DNA from: Citromicrobium sp. JLT1363
GTDB taxonomy: Bacteria; Pseudomonadota; Alphaproteobacteria; Sphingomonadales; Sphingomonadaceae
Assembly (NCBI RefSeq): GCF_000186705.1
Contig: NZ_AEUE01000003.1
Location: 186,001 to 250,000 of the forward strand
Length of the DNA stretch: 64,000 nt
Reading direction: 5' to 3'
In this document: in pieces, positions 8,055 through 16,595 of the stretch
Numbering within the stretch: the stretch's first letter is position 1
Layout: each line of letters starts with the position of its first letter
Program-made: the position numbers and the translations under genes
Notes under the pieces: generated by a model
Database searches by the model: none
Told to the model about the DNA's origin: nothing
Seen by the model: only the letters and a program-made list of their open reading frames with translations

Positions 8055-8516
8055 ATGGCGGAAAAACTGACCTTCACCCTCGATACCGGCGACGGGGAGA
8101 ACAAGGACGTGGTGATCAAGCTGCGCCCCGATCTGGCGCCCGGCCACGTGGAGCGGATTACCGAGCTGACCAAGGACGGCTTCTACGACGGCGTCGTGTT
8201 CCACCGCGTGATTCCCGGCTTCATGGCGCAGGGCGGCGACCCGACCGGCACCGGCATGGGCGGCAGCGAGAAGCCCGACCTGAAGGCTGAGTTCAACAGC
8301 GAGCCGCACACCCGCGGCACCTGCTCGATGGCACGGACCCAGGTGCCGGACAGCGCGAACAGCCAGTTCTTCATCTGTTTCGACGATGCCGAATTCCTCG
8401 ATGGCCAGTACACCGTATGGGGCCAGGTCGAGAGCGGAATGGAACATGTCGACGCGCTGCCCAAGGGCGAACCGCCCGCAAACCCGGGCAAGATCGTGAA
8501 GGCGACGGTCGGCTGA
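8055..8516 (+). CDS. ppiB: Peptidyl-prolyl cis-trans isomerase, cyclophilin type
   Basis: A compact 153-residue cyclophilin without a signal peptide, hence cytoplasmic (PpiB-like). The catalytic core is intact: FHRVIPGFMAQGGD carries the active-site Arg and Phe, followed by NSQFFI, and a C-terminal W-G-Q-V strand. In prokaryotic cyclophilins of this size the tryptophan that confers cyclosporin sensitivity is usually replaced, and no loop insertion is seen here. It would speed proline isomerisation during folding. A CAAGGAG ribosome site sits 7 nt before the ATG. It stands alone, followed by a REP-like inverted repeat. Confidence 0.93.
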   Translation: MAEKLTFTLDTGDGENKDVVIKLRPDLAPGHVERITELTKDGFYDGVVFHRVIPGFMAQGGDPTGTGMGGSEKPDLKAEFNSEPHTRGTCSMARTQVPDSANSQFFICFDDAEFLDGQYTVWGQVESGMEHVDALPKGEPPANPGKIVKATVG

Positions 8517-8530
8517 CCCAATCGATCAAC

Positions 8531-8606
8531 CGCTCGCGCTGAGTTTGTCGAAGCACCGTCCTTCTTGAACAAGGAGAAAGACCCTTCGACAGGCTCAGGG
8601 TGAGCG
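8531..8606. repeat. Imperfect inverted repeat of the TTCGACAGGCTCAG type
   Basis: Arms at 8531-8553 and 8584-8606 pair over 23 positions with about four mismatches, and the spacer contains a smaller CCTTCTTG/CAAGGAG hairpin. This is the sphingomonad intergenic repeat with core CTTCGACAxGCTCAG. It could act as a terminator for the convergent genes on either side. Confidence 0.7.
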
Positions 8607-8623
8607 GGGATTGAAGGTGGACG

Positions 8624-9085
8624 CTAAACTCGATCCCAGGGCGCGTTGCCGCGTTCGTCGAGCGGCGCATTGATAGCTCTGTCGTACAGGGATAACACTC
8701 GCTCGGGATCAGCCTGCTCGCCGAGATGCAGGATATGGAACCGCTGCAATCCGACGTCGGGATGGCTGGCACAGTGGTGGCTAAACCACATGGCTGCCTC
8801 CAAAGGCTCATTCTGGTGCCACGTGGTCATGACGAACGCATCGTCCGGAATGTCGCCGAAATCGTGTGCGGCCAGGTTCGCTTCATCGACGCAGTCATGC
8901 CAGACGCTGCAGTCGCTCCCCCAGACAAGAAAATACATGCATCCGGTCGCAACCAGATGATGGGCAAAGCGGGCGCGCCAGCCGCATTCAGCCTCATTTT
9001 CGGCAACCAGCAACGCCCGATATGGCTCCGGTCCAAGCTCGGGCATCGGGCCGCCGGAGTGGACCCGGACATAATCCGGCGTCAA
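8624..9085 (-). CDS. Hypothetical protein, DUF7684-like
   Basis: A 153-residue cytoplasmic protein with no signal or membrane helix. Patterns such as CMYFLVWGSDCSVWHDCVDE, a FVMTTWH segment near residue 100, and FHILHL at the end resemble a small family I know only as a domain of unknown function (DUF7684). The function is not known. Its ATG overlaps the stop codon of the LysR gene upstream (ATGA), so the two are coupled. That is unusual for a LysR gene, whose target is normally divergent. Many aromatic residues and a W-x5-C cluster stand out. Confidence 0.65.
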   Translation of the reverse strand: MTPDYVRVHSGGPMPELGPEPYRALLVAENEAECGWRARFAHHLVATGCMYFLVWGSDCSVWHDCVDEANLAAHDFGDIPDDAFVMTTWHQNEPLEAAMWFSHHCASHPDVGLQRFHILHLGEQADPERVLSLYDRAINAPLDERGNAPWDRV

Positions 9086-9966
9086 AGCCCCGCCTTCACC
9101 AGCCAGTCGTGGAACATGCGCACGGGCCGCTCTTCCAGCGCGCCGGGCTTGCAGACGAACCAGTAGGAATAGGGGCTGTCCACGTCCGCGTCGTACAGGT
9201 CGACCAGCCGATCGTCGGCCGCGCGGCGGCGATGGTCGTCGTGCATGATTGCGATGCCCAGCCCCTGGGCGGCCGCTTCGAGCATCAGCTGGCCGGAATC
9301 ATAGTGGTCGATGGCCGCAGGTTCGAGATCGTGCAGGTCCAGCGCGTCTTTCCATGCGGTGAAGCTGTGCGGCAATTCGTTGTGGATCAGGAAGGTCTGC
9401 TTGGACAGCAGCGCCGCATCCGGCCTCGGGCCCAGCATTTCCGCCAGTTCGCGGTTGGTGATCGCATGCACCTTGTTTTCGTCCAGCCGCACGGCGTGCA
9501 GGCCGGACGTCGGCCCGCGAGAGAGGATGATGGCGGCATCCAGCAGGTCGCCCACCCGGTCTTCCAGATGGGGGCCGGTATCGATGTCGATATGCAGGAT
9601 CGGGTGCAGCCGTCGCAATTCGCCCAGCCGCGGGAACAGCCGCTGGCTGCCGAACAGCGGCAGCACGCCCAGCCGAAGCCGCAGCAGCCGCGTGCTCTCG
9701 GACTGGCCTTCGACCGCGCGCGCGAGTGCTTCGAAATGCGGCAGCACCGCTTCGTGAAACGCCGCGCCCTCGTCGGTCAGCTGCATGGCCTGCCGCGCGC
9801 GGGTGAACAGCTTCTTGCCGATGAACTCTTCCAGCGTGGCGATCCGGCGGCTGAGCGCAGACGGGCTCAGCCCCAGCTGGTTGGCCGCCGCGCGCGCCGA
9901 ACCGAGGCGCACGGTGAACATGAACGCTTCGAGCGAACGCAAGGGTGGAAGGCGGCGGTTGGACAT
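9082..9966 (-). CDS. LysR family transcriptional regulator (GcvA-like)
   Basis: The 294-residue protein has the typical N-terminal winged helix-turn-helix (residues 5-65, with LPPLRSLEAF and the recognition helix SPSALSRRIATLE). An effector-binding domain from about 95 to 290 follows. The opening residues PLRSLEAF and the overall layout match the GcvA subgroup. No gene lies divergently next to it that would be an obvious target. The corC stop codon lies about 80 bp upstream on the same strand, and the downstream hypothetical gene overlaps it by 4 bp. The effector cannot be inferred. Confidence 0.9.
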   Translation of the reverse strand: MSNRRLPPLRSLEAFMFTVRLGSARAAANQLGLSPSALSRRIATLEEFIGKKLFTRARQAMQLTDEGAAFHEAVLPHFEALARAVEGQSESTRLLRLRLGVLPLFGSQRLFPRLGELRRLHPILHIDIDTGPHLEDRVGDLLDAAIILSRGPTSGLHAVRLDENKVHAITNRELAEMLGPRPDAALLSKQTFLIHNELPHSFTAWKDALDLHDLEPAAIDHYDSGQLMLEAAAQGLGIAIMHDDHRRRAADDRLVDLYDADVDSPYSYWFVCKPGALEERPVRMFHDWLVKAGL

Positions 9967-10047
9967 TGCGCGGAACTGTTACAGCATGGCGCGGCGCGAA
10001 AAAGCGTTATTTTGGGTCAGGGTGGGGTTGCGTAAATTGCATCCCGC

Positions 10048-10971
10048 CTATTCCTCTTCCCCGTTATCGCGGGTCTCGTCCCGGGCGTGCAGCCGCACGC
10101 GCTTGACGTGGGTTTCGTCGCCTTCGATCACCTCGATCGTCCAGCCATTGGGATGCTGCACGCTGGCGCCCACCTGCGGCACCTGTTCGGCGAGGATGAA
10201 GGTGAGGCCGCCCATCGTATCGACCGATTCCTCCACCTCGGCCAGCGCCGGGTCGATCCGCTTGGCGATGTCTTCCAGCTCCGCGCGCGCGTCGATTTCC
10301 CACACGCCTTCATCGACCTGACGGATCAGGTCCTGCGCCAGCTCGTCGTGCTCGTCTTCGATCTCGCCGACGATTTCCTCGACCAGATCCTCGATCGTGA
10401 TGATCCCGTCCGTGCCGGAGAATTCGTCGACCACGATGGCGAGGTGGGTTCGGTTGGTGCGCATGTCCGCCAGCACGTCGAGCGCACCGCGGCTCTGCGG
10501 GACGTAGAGCGGCTGGCGCATCAGCGTGGTCCAGTCTTCCGGAGCGGGCCGGTCGTCCACCAGGAAAGGGAACACATCCTTGATGTGGATCATCCCGATC
10601 ACTTCGTCGAGCTGTTCGCGGTAGACCGGCAGGCGCGAATGGCCGTGTTCGGAAAAGACCGCGAGAAGCTCTTTCCAGGTCGCACCGGCTTCGACCGCGA
10701 TGATCTCCCCGCGCGGGATGGCGACATCGTCCGCATCGTGCTCGCTGAAATGCAGGAGGTTGCGGAGCATCTGGCGTTCTTCGGAGGAAAGATCGCCATT
10801 CCCCGGCGCATCGTCCCCGAAGGCGCTGTCGCCTTCGTGCTCGTCTATCGTCTCCTCGATCTGGCGGCGCAGGCTGCGTTCGCCGCGCTGCTGATCGAAG
10901 AACTTGCGCATCGCGAGCCAAAGCCCGCGTCTACTGTCCGCGTCTCCCGCGGCCGAATCACTTTCGGGCAT
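10048..10971 (-). CDS. corC: CorC/HlyC family protein (CBS pair plus CorC_HlyC domain)
   Basis: About 307 residues: a charged N-terminal linker, a CBS pair (about 75-195, including VIGMIHIKDVF and THLAIVVDEFSGTDGIITIEDL), and the C-terminal CorC_HlyC domain that ends in HVKRVRLHAR. There is no membrane domain, so this is the short soluble form. It is linked by homology to Mg2+/Co2+ efflux and, from its usual place beside ybeY, to RNA or envelope housekeeping. The start is uncertain: a GTG at 10986 directly abuts an AGGAG sequence, too close for normal initiation, so I prefer the ATG at 10971. It lies about 10-25 bp after ybeY and is surely cotranscribed with it. Confidence 0.92.
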   Translation of the reverse strand: MPESDSAAGDADSRRGLWLAMRKFFDQQRGERSLRRQIEETIDEHEGDSAFGDDAPGNGDLSSEERQMLRNLLHFSEHDADDVAIPRGEIIAVEAGATWKELLAVFSEHGHSRLPVYREQLDEVIGMIHIKDVFPFLVDDRPAPEDWTTLMRQPLYVPQSRGALDVLADMRTNRTHLAIVVDEFSGTDGIITIEDLVEEIVGEIEDEHDELAQDLIRQVDEGVWEIDARAELEDIAKRIDPALAEVEESVDTMGGLTFILAEQVPQVGASVQHPNGWTIEVIEGDETHVKRVRLHARDETRDNGEEE

Positions 10972-10995
10972 GGCCCTGTGCTGCACTCCTGTTGC

Positions 10996-11478
10996 CTAGC
11001 GATCCCCATATGGGTCGGCGATGCCCAGCTGTGCAAGCGCCTTCACCTCCAGCGCCTCCATTTCCTCGGCATCGTGTGGCGAGATTTCATGATCGCGCCC
11101 GGCGAGATGGAGCAGGCCGTGGATCACCAGATGGCTGGCATGCTCGTGCAGCGAGCGGCCCTTTTCACCCGCCTCTCGCGCGCATGTTTCGTGCGCGAGC
11201 GCAATGTCGCCCAGCAGTACGGGCGCGCCTTCGGGCGCAAGCTCCAGCAGTTCGGCGCGCTCCAGCATGGGGAAGGAAAGCACGTTGGTAGGCTTGTCCT
11301 TCTCGCGCCAGCCCTTGTTGAGCTCGTGAACTTCCGCGTCGCTGGTGAACAGGATGCTGGTCTCCAGACGCGCGTTGGCCAGCGCCGGTTCGACCGAGGC
11401 CGCGGCCCGCGCAGCCTCGCTCGCCAGTTCGGGCCAGTCCTGCCCCGGCCAGCCTTCAACGTCGATTTCAAGTCGCAT
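10996..11478 (-). CDS. ybeY: rRNA maturation endoribonuclease YbeY
   Basis: A 160-residue YbeY. The zinc-binding signature H-x3-H-x5-H is complete in HLVIHGLLHLAGRDH (near residue 125-140), preceded by the strand NVLSFP and by LLGDIALA. YbeY acts in 16S rRNA 3'-end maturation and 70S ribosome quality control. The chosen ATG gives the usual MxLEIDVE opening; an upstream extension of 19 codons is Arg/Gly-rich and looks non-coding. The gene precedes corC by a few bases, which is the classical pairing. Its usual upstream partner phoH is here about 5 kb away, displaced by unrelated genes. Confidence 0.93.
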   Translation of the reverse strand: MRLEIDVEGWPGQDWPELASEAARAAASVEPALANARLETSILFTSDAEVHELNKGWREKDKPTNVLSFPMLERAELLELAPEGAPVLLGDIALAHETCAREAGEKGRSLHEHASHLVIHGLLHLAGRDHEISPHDAEEMEALEVKALAQLGIADPYGDR

Positions 11479-11588
11479 GTCGTCCCTGTCCGCTCGCCGC
11501 AATTGGCGCCTGCCCGACGCGGGGCCGCCCCGCAAGGCCCCGGTCGCCTGCCGACATCGCGTGATGACAGGGGGCAGGGCAATGCTCT

Positions 11589-13085
11589 ATGCACCCGCGC
11601 GGCAACCACGCCGTATCGCGAAGGCCCAACTTGAAGCTAGCTATCGCCCGTCTCGCAGAGATATCCCCCAATCCCTATGTGCTTCTGGACACGGACCTGC
11701 GGCTGGTCTGGATGAACGACGCCTATCTCAAGGCGACGATGCGCAACCGGGCGGATATTACCGGCAAGACGATGTTCGAGGCATTTCCGAGCGATCCGCA
11801 GTCGGAGAGCTACCGGCAGCTCAAGGACTCGCTCGATACCGTGCTGCAGACCGGCGAGGCCGACGAGATCGCCCTGATCCGCTACGACATCGCCCGCCCC
11901 GATGGCGGAATGGAAACACGTTACTGGAGTGCGACCCACACACCCGTGAGAGACGAGGCGGGGGCCCTCAAGTTTATCCTGCAACACACGGTCGATGTTA
12001 CCGAGCTGCAGGAACTGCGTCAGCTGCGCGACGAGATGGGCGTTGTTCGCCGCGCGGGCGCGGTGCAGGCGCGCAACCGCGATCTTGCACGCGAAAGCCG
12101 GCGGCTGATGGAGTTCTTCCATCAGGCGCCCGGGTTCGTCGCCGTTCTGGCGGGACCGGACCATGTCTTCGAGATGACCAACGCCGCCTATCTGGACCTG
12201 GTGGGGATGGAGGACATCCTCGGCCAGACGGTCGAACAGGCGCTGCCCGAGGTGGCGCGCCAGGGTTTCACCGAGGTTCTCGACCGGGTCTACCGCACTG
12301 GCGAGCCCTATTTCGGTCGACGCGAACCGGTGGTGCTCGAAGCGCGCGAACGCGGCAAGGCAGAGCGCGTGCTCAACTTCATCTTCCAGCCGATCTTTGA
12401 AGCAGGGGGCGCGGTGAGCGGGATCATCGTGCAGGGCTACGACGTAACCGAGGAGATCGAGTACGAGCAGCGGCAGGCGCTGCTCATCAACGAACTCAAC
12501 CACCGGGTCAAAAACACGCTGGCCGTCGTGCAGGGGCTGGCGCAGCAGACCTTCCGCAACGTGGAAGGCGCCGATGCGGCCATCGCCACCTACAAGGCGC
12601 GCCTGCAGGCCCTCGCAGCGGCGCACGGCCTGCTGACCGAATCGAGCTGGAGCCCGGCCCGGGTGCGCGATGTGCTGACGTTGACCATAGACGCCGCCTT
12701 CGGATCGTTCGAAGACCGCGTGCTGCTGGAAGGGCCGGATTTCCTTCTCTCTCCCGAAGTCGCGCTGGCACTCACCATGATCGTCCACGAACTGACCACC
12801 AACGCGCTCAAGTACGGGGCGCTGTCGAACGAGACCGGCAAGGTTTCGGTCTCATGGACGGTAGAGAAGGGGGATTGCGAGCTGGGAGAGGGGTGCGATG
12901 CCTTTACGCTGACCTGGCAGGAACGCGGCGGGCCACCGGTAGAACAGCCGAGCCGACAGGGCTTCGGCACCAAGCTCATCAATAGCGGGATTTCGTCGAG
13001 ACGGGGAACGATGGTCGATATTCGCTACGAGCCGGAAGGGCTCGTCTGCGTGCTCGAAGCCAATCTCGAACCGCTCACGCGTTGA
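11589..13085 (+). CDS. PAS-PAS HWE-family sensor histidine kinase
   Basis: A 498-residue soluble kinase. There are two PAS domains (about 18-140 and 170-295), then an HWE/HisKA_2 dimerisation segment with phospho-acceptor in NELNHRVKNTLAVVQ (near residue 305). The ATP-binding domain has an N-box HELTTNALKYGALS and the diagnostic W-x-E in LTWQERGG. No transmembrane helix is seen, so the PAS domains read an intracellular or diffusible signal. HWE kinases in alphaproteobacteria commonly feed the general stress response through PhyR. No response regulator lies next to this gene, so it is an orphan. It is divergent from ybeY with about 110 bp between. Confidence 0.9.
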   Translation: MHPRGNHAVSRRPNLKLAIARLAEISPNPYVLLDTDLRLVWMNDAYLKATMRNRADITGKTMFEAFPSDPQSESYRQLKDSLDTVLQTGEADEIALIRYDIARPDGGMETRYWSATHTPVRDEAGALKFILQHTVDVTELQELRQLRDEMGVVRRAGAVQARNRDLARESRRLMEFFHQAPGFVAVLAGPDHVFEMTNAAYLDLVGMEDILGQTVEQALPEVARQGFTEVLDRVYRTGEPYFGRREPVVLEARERGKAERVLNFIFQPIFEAGGAVSGIIVQGYDVTEEIEYEQRQALLINELNHRVKNTLAVVQGLAQQTFRNVEGADAAIATYKARLQALAAAHGLLTESSWSPARVRDVLTLTIDAAFGSFEDRVLLEGPDFLLSPEVALALTMIVHELTTNALKYGALSNETGKVSVSWTVEKGDCELGEGCDAFTLTWQERGGPPVEQPSRQGFGTKLINSGISSRRGTMVDIRYEPEGLVCVLEANLEPLTR

Positions 13086-13097
13086 GCGGGAAGCGGC

Positions 13098-13688
13098 TCA
13101 GTCCAGCATCAGGGCCAGATTGACCCGGCCCGTGCCGGAGCGGATCAGGCCGATAGTGCGCGCGGCGGCGGTAGAAAGGTCGATCACGCGATTGCCGTGG
13201 AACGGCCCGCGATCGTTGATCCGCACGACCACGCTTTGCCCGTTGCGCGGATTGGTGACGCGCACCTTGCTGCCTAGCGGCAGCGTGCGGTGCGCGGCGG
13301 TCAGCTTTTGCGGATCGAACACTTCGCCGCTGGCGGTGCGATTGCCCGCCAGCTCGTTGCCGTAATAGCTGGCCTCGCCGCCGGCCATCGGGCTTTCCGA
13401 GGTGACGGGCGTTGGCTCGCCGGTCGCGCTCGGCGTGGGGCGGGGCTCGTAGGCCGTGAGCGGCTCAGCTTCGACACTGGCCTTCCCTGCGCCCAGCTTC
13501 ACCACATCGGGCGAATTGCTCTCATTGGCGAACGCCCCCGCGAAGGCGGCGGTCGACACGCCGAGCGCGGCAATCCCGCCGATCAGATAGCGGCGTTGCG
13601 ATTTCAGTCGCATGAAAGCGTGCAACCGCTCGCGGCGGCTGGGCATGTGGTGAGCGGAATGGTCGATGCTGTTCTGTTCTGTCCCCAT
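13098..13688 (-). CDS. rlpA: Septal ring lytic transglycosylase RlpA family protein
   Basis: A 196-residue protein with a membrane anchor or uncleaved signal (RRYLIGGIAALGVSTAAFA, about residues 34-52), a Pro/Thr-rich linker, and a double-psi beta-barrel domain (about 105-196). That domain carries GEASYYGNELAGNRTASGE, AAHRTLPLGSKVRVTN and VVRINDRGPF, the RlpA hallmarks with the catalytic Asp. There is no C-terminal SPOR domain, so it is the short form and septal targeting is not assured. A strongly basic cytoplasmic stretch precedes the membrane segment. I take the ATG at 13688 over a TTG two codons earlier. Confidence 0.88.
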   Translation of the reverse strand: MGTEQNSIDHSAHHMPSRRERLHAFMRLKSQRRYLIGGIAALGVSTAAFAGAFANESNSPDVVKLGAGKASVEAEPLTAYEPRPTPSATGEPTPVTSESPMAGGEASYYGNELAGNRTASGEVFDPQKLTAAHRTLPLGSKVRVTNPRNGQSVVVRINDRGPFHGNRVIDLSTAAARTIGLIRSGTGRVNLALMLD

Positions 13689-13842
13689 ACCCAATCAAGG
13701 GATGGGCAGCCGGCGATGTTCCGGGAATTTCCAGAACGCACAATTCCAAGGATCGGCGACATAATCGGTGGCTCGTGCCACGGATACTGTTATTTTATTC
13801 GTTCTTGTGCGGCGATTATTATTTCCGCAGAGATGTGAAGGC

Positions 13843-15009
13843 TTAGAACGACCGCGGCATCCCCAGCACATGCTCGCCGACATAGCTCAGGATCAGGTTC
13901 GAGCTGATCGGGGCGACCTGGTACAGCCGCGTTTCGCGGAACTTGCGCTCGACGTCATATTCCGCCGCGAAGCCGAAGCCGCCGAAGGTCTGCATGCAGG
14001 CGTTCGCGGCCTTCCATGAGCTTTCGGCGGCGAGGTGCTTGGCCATGTTGGCTTCCGCGCCGCATGACTGGCCATCGTCGAACAGGCGGCACGCCTCGTA
14101 GCGCATCAGGTCAGCCGCGCGCACTTCCATATAGGCCTGCGCGATGGGGAACTGGACGCCCTGGTTCTGGCCGATGGGGCGGTCGAACACGACGCGCTCG
14201 CTGCCATACTCCGCTGCCTTCTCGACGAACCAGTAGCCATCGCCGATGCACTCCGCCGCGATCAGCGCGCGCTCAGCGTTCAGCCCGTCGAGGATGTAGC
14301 GGAAGCCCTTGCCCTCTTCTCCGATCAGCGAGGAGGCGGGCAGCTCCAGCCCGTCGAAGAACACCTCGTTGGTCTCGTGGTTGACCATGTTGCGGATCGG
14401 GCGGATTTCCATGCCCTTGCCGATGGCCGCGTGCAGATCGACGAGGAAGATCGAGAGCCCGTCGGACTTGCGCTTTACCTCATCGCGCGGGGTGGTGCGG
14501 GCGAGCAGGATCATCAGGTCCGAATGCTGGATGCGGCTGATCCACACTTTCTGGCCGTCCACCACGTAGCTATCGCCCTTGCGCACCGCGCGGGTCTTCA
14601 GATCGGTGGTGTTGGTGCCGGTGGTCGGCTCGGTCACCGCCATGCTCTGCAGCCGCAGTGCGCCGCTGGCGATCTCGGGCAGGAACTTCGCCTTCTGCTC
14701 CTCGCTGCCGTGCCGCAGCAGCGTGTTCATATTGTACATCTGCCCGTGGCACGCGCCCGAATTGCCGCCCGCCCGGTTGATCTCCTCCATGATGATGCTG
14801 GCTTCGGTCAGGCCCAGCCCCGCGCCGCCGTATCCTTCAGGGATCAGCGCGGCCATCCAGCCTTCCCTGGTCAGCGCCTCGACGAACTCCTCGGGGTATT
14901 CGCGTGCGTCGTCCTTTTCGCGGAAATAGGCATCGCCGAAGCCGCGCACCAGCGCGCGCACCGCGTCGCGGATTTCGGGATGGTCGTTCCGGGCAGCGGG
15001 AATGGGCAC
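13843..15009 (-). CDS. Acyl-CoA dehydrogenase family protein
   Basis: A 388-residue flavoenzyme of the acyl-CoA dehydrogenase superfamily that would oxidise an acyl-CoA at alpha-beta and pass electrons to ETF. Seen are the N-terminal helical domain, PEGYGGAGLG, the substrate/FAD strand LQSMAVTEPTTGTNT, VDGQKVWISRIQHSD, and the C-terminal helices with MQTFGGFGFAAEYDVERKFRETRLYQVAPIS. The GTG at 15009 is chosen because a TGGAGG ribosome site lies 10 nt upstream and the length fits the family; the frame continues further but without an SD. Its catalytic base cannot be placed with confidence. It is monocistronic and sits far from the 40-64 kb catabolic island, though it could supply that pathway. 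Confidence 0.9.
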   Translation of the reverse strand: MPIPAARNDHPEIRDAVRALVRGFGDAYFREKDDAREYPEEFVEALTREGWMAALIPEGYGGAGLGLTEASIIMEEINRAGGNSGACHGQMYNMNTLLRHGSEEQKAKFLPEIASGALRLQSMAVTEPTTGTNTTDLKTRAVRKGDSYVVDGQKVWISRIQHSDLMILLARTTPRDEVKRKSDGLSIFLVDLHAAIGKGMEIRPIRNMVNHETNEVFFDGLELPASSLIGEEGKGFRYILDGLNAERALIAAECIGDGYWFVEKAAEYGSERVVFDRPIGQNQGVQFPIAQAYMEVRAADLMRYEACRLFDDGQSCGAEANMAKHLAAESSWKAANACMQTFGGFGFAAEYDVERKFRETRLYQVAPISSNLILSYVGEHVLGMPRSF

Positions 15010-15311
15010 GCGCGAATTCCTCCAGATTGGCTTGGTGGTCGGGGATAGGCGGCGAAGACCTCTCCCGCCAAGAGCTATCGCATCCGCTCGGCCCAACGCC
15101 GTGCTGCACCGAGTTGTCGTGATTTGCGGCTCCCGGACCATTCGATCGGGAACGCCGTGTAGGGGCCGTCATTGGGTTGGCTCGTCAGTCGAACGTTCGT
15201 CACCGCACTGAACTGACGGGGGCTTCACATGCCGGTCTCTTCGACGAGGCGACCGGACCAAACCTTGCCCGCCGGGTTCGGCGGCGGGGCCAAATCGATG
15301 GAGTCGAGACG
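15010..15311. promoter_or_regulatory. Divergent intergenic region between acyl-CoA dehydrogenase and OmpA-like genes
   Basis: About 300 bp without a supportable gene. It must hold the divergent promoters for the two flanking genes. I see no clear palindromic operator or RNA gene; the short open frames here lack ribosome sites and have the codon use of noise. Confidence 0.4.
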
Positions 15312-16214
15312 ATGAAAACCATTTCCAACACCACCAAGGCGGCCTTCGTCTGCGGAATCGCCGCGCTCGCCCTGCCGGCAAGCCTGTCCGCGCAGGAGCA
15401 GTGGGGCGAGGCCTCTACCGAAACCACAGCCGAGAACACGCTGACAGTGACCGGCACGATCCCGGCCGATATCTCCGAGCTTCCCGAAGGGCCCGAGATC
15501 GACGGCTTCATCTCGGCGCAGGGGGAAGACCGCATCCAGATCACGTCCGAGGACGGATCGCAGACGGTGGTGTTCGTGGGCGATGCAACCGAGATCAAGT
15601 CGCGCGGCGGGTTTCTGGGCCTGGGCCGCACCACGCTGGATGACGAGCAGCTCTTCAACGGCGTGCCCGTTTCCGTGCGCACCGTGCAGTGGGCCCAGGG
15701 GCTGATCGCCCAGCGGATCAGCATGAAGGAAAGCGACCTGAAGACCGCCGCGATGATCCAGCGCGGAACCGAGCAGGGCTTCGCTGAACAGACCGCCGCG
15801 ACTGAAGCGCTGCGCGGGCGTGTGGCCGATATCGACAATTACAACGTCAAGGGCACGACCAACGTCTATTTCGACACTGGCGAGTACACGCTGTCGGGTC
15901 AGGCGCAGGCCGAGCTGTGCAGCGCCGCCGCGCAGGCGGACCAGATGGACAACGCCCTACTGCTGGTGGTCGGCTACACCGACTCGACCGGCAGCTACGA
16001 GATCAACCAGGAGCTGAGCGAGAAGCGCGCCGAGCGGGTGGTCAACTATCTGCAGCAGCAGTGCGGCTGGAAGCCGTATCGGATGCTGACGCCCACCGGC
16101 ATGGCGCAGGCCGACCCTGTGGCGGACAACAGCACCGACTACGGCAAGCAGCAGAACCGCCGCGTTGCGGTGAACATCCTCGTCAGCAAGGCTGTCGACG
16201 GGATGGGCGGCTAA
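15312..16214 (+). CDS. OmpA family protein
   Basis: A 300-residue envelope protein. The signal peptide runs to about residue 30 (ALPASLSAQ). A middle part (about 45-150) is beta-rich and resembles an OB-like/BON-like domain with DGSQTVVFVGDATEI. The C-terminal OmpA domain (about 180-295) has VYFDTGEYTLS, VVGYTDSTGS, the NxxLSxxRAxxV helix and QNRRVAV, so it should bind peptidoglycan. It lacks an eight-strand barrel, so it is probably periplasmic or peripherally attached and not a porin. The ATG gives a clean signal peptide. A strong terminator follows the stop codon. Confidence 0.88.
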   Translation: MKTISNTTKAAFVCGIAALALPASLSAQEQWGEASTETTAENTLTVTGTIPADISELPEGPEIDGFISAQGEDRIQITSEDGSQTVVFVGDATEIKSRGGFLGLGRTTLDDEQLFNGVPVSVRTVQWAQGLIAQRISMKESDLKTAAMIQRGTEQGFAEQTAATEALRGRVADIDNYNVKGTTNVYFDTGEYTLSGQAQAELCSAAAQADQMDNALLLVVGYTDSTGSYEINQELSEKRAERVVNYLQQQCGWKPYRMLTPTGMAQADPVADNSTDYGKQQNRRVAVNILVSKAVDGMGG

Positions 16215-16220
16215 CTGACG

Positions 16221-16256
16221 AAGGGGGCGGGCTGAAAGGTCCGCCCCTTTTGTTTT
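16221..16256 (+). terminator. Rho-independent terminator of the OmpA-like gene
   Basis: GGGGCGG and CCGCCCC arms (with flanking A/T pairs) enclose a loop of about 10 nt, and a TTTTGTTTT tract follows directly. It begins 6 bp after the OmpA-like stop codon. Confidence 0.85.
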
Positions 16257-16262
16257 CCTTCG

Positions 16263-16291
16263 TCATCCCCGCGAAGGCGGGGATCCCGCTT
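16263..16291. repeat. REP-like palindrome, left copy of an inverted pair
   Basis: ATCCCCGC, a GAAG loop and GCGGGGAT (16265-16284) form a perfect 8-bp hairpin. The 29-bp unit matches the reverse complement of 16596-16624 at 26 positions, so the two copies are in opposite orientation around the GIY-YIG gene. Confidence 0.85.
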
Positions 16292-16301
16292 CCCTTCCGC
16301 C

Positions 16302-16589
16302 TCACAGAATATCCGAATACCGGTCGAGCCAATCCGGGTTCTGCTCCTCGATCAGACGGATCTTCCATTCGCGCCGCCATTTCTTCATCGCTTTCTAGCG
16401 TGCGATGGCGTCTTCGATCCGCTCGTGGTGGGCGGCGTACACGAGGCGATTGAGGCCGTACCGATTTACGAAATCCGAGCCTTCGCCCGTCCGGTGCTGG
16501 TGAATGCGCGCTGCGAGGTCAGCAGTGACGCCGATGTAGATTGTCCCGCGATAGCGGTCGGCCATGATGTAGACCCAACCGCCCTTCAT
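16302..16589 (-). pseudogene. GIY-YIG nuclease family gene interrupted by an amber codon
   Basis: The reading frame spans 95 codons plus stop, the normal length of small UPF0213/GIY-YIG proteins. It begins MKGGWVYIMADRYRG and TIYIGVTADLAARI, which carry the two motif strands and the catalytic Arg. Codon 65 is TAG (16395-16397). The same frame then continues with KAMKKWRREWKIRLIEEQN and ends DWLDRYSDIL, the conserved C-terminal helix, where a Glu codon is expected at the amber site. A single G-to-T change (GAG to TAG) would explain it. Translation gives a 64-residue fragment that keeps the core but loses the last helices; readthrough is possible but unproven. The gene lies between inverted REP-like palindromes. 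Confidence 0.85.
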
Positions 16590-16595
16590 TCAATT

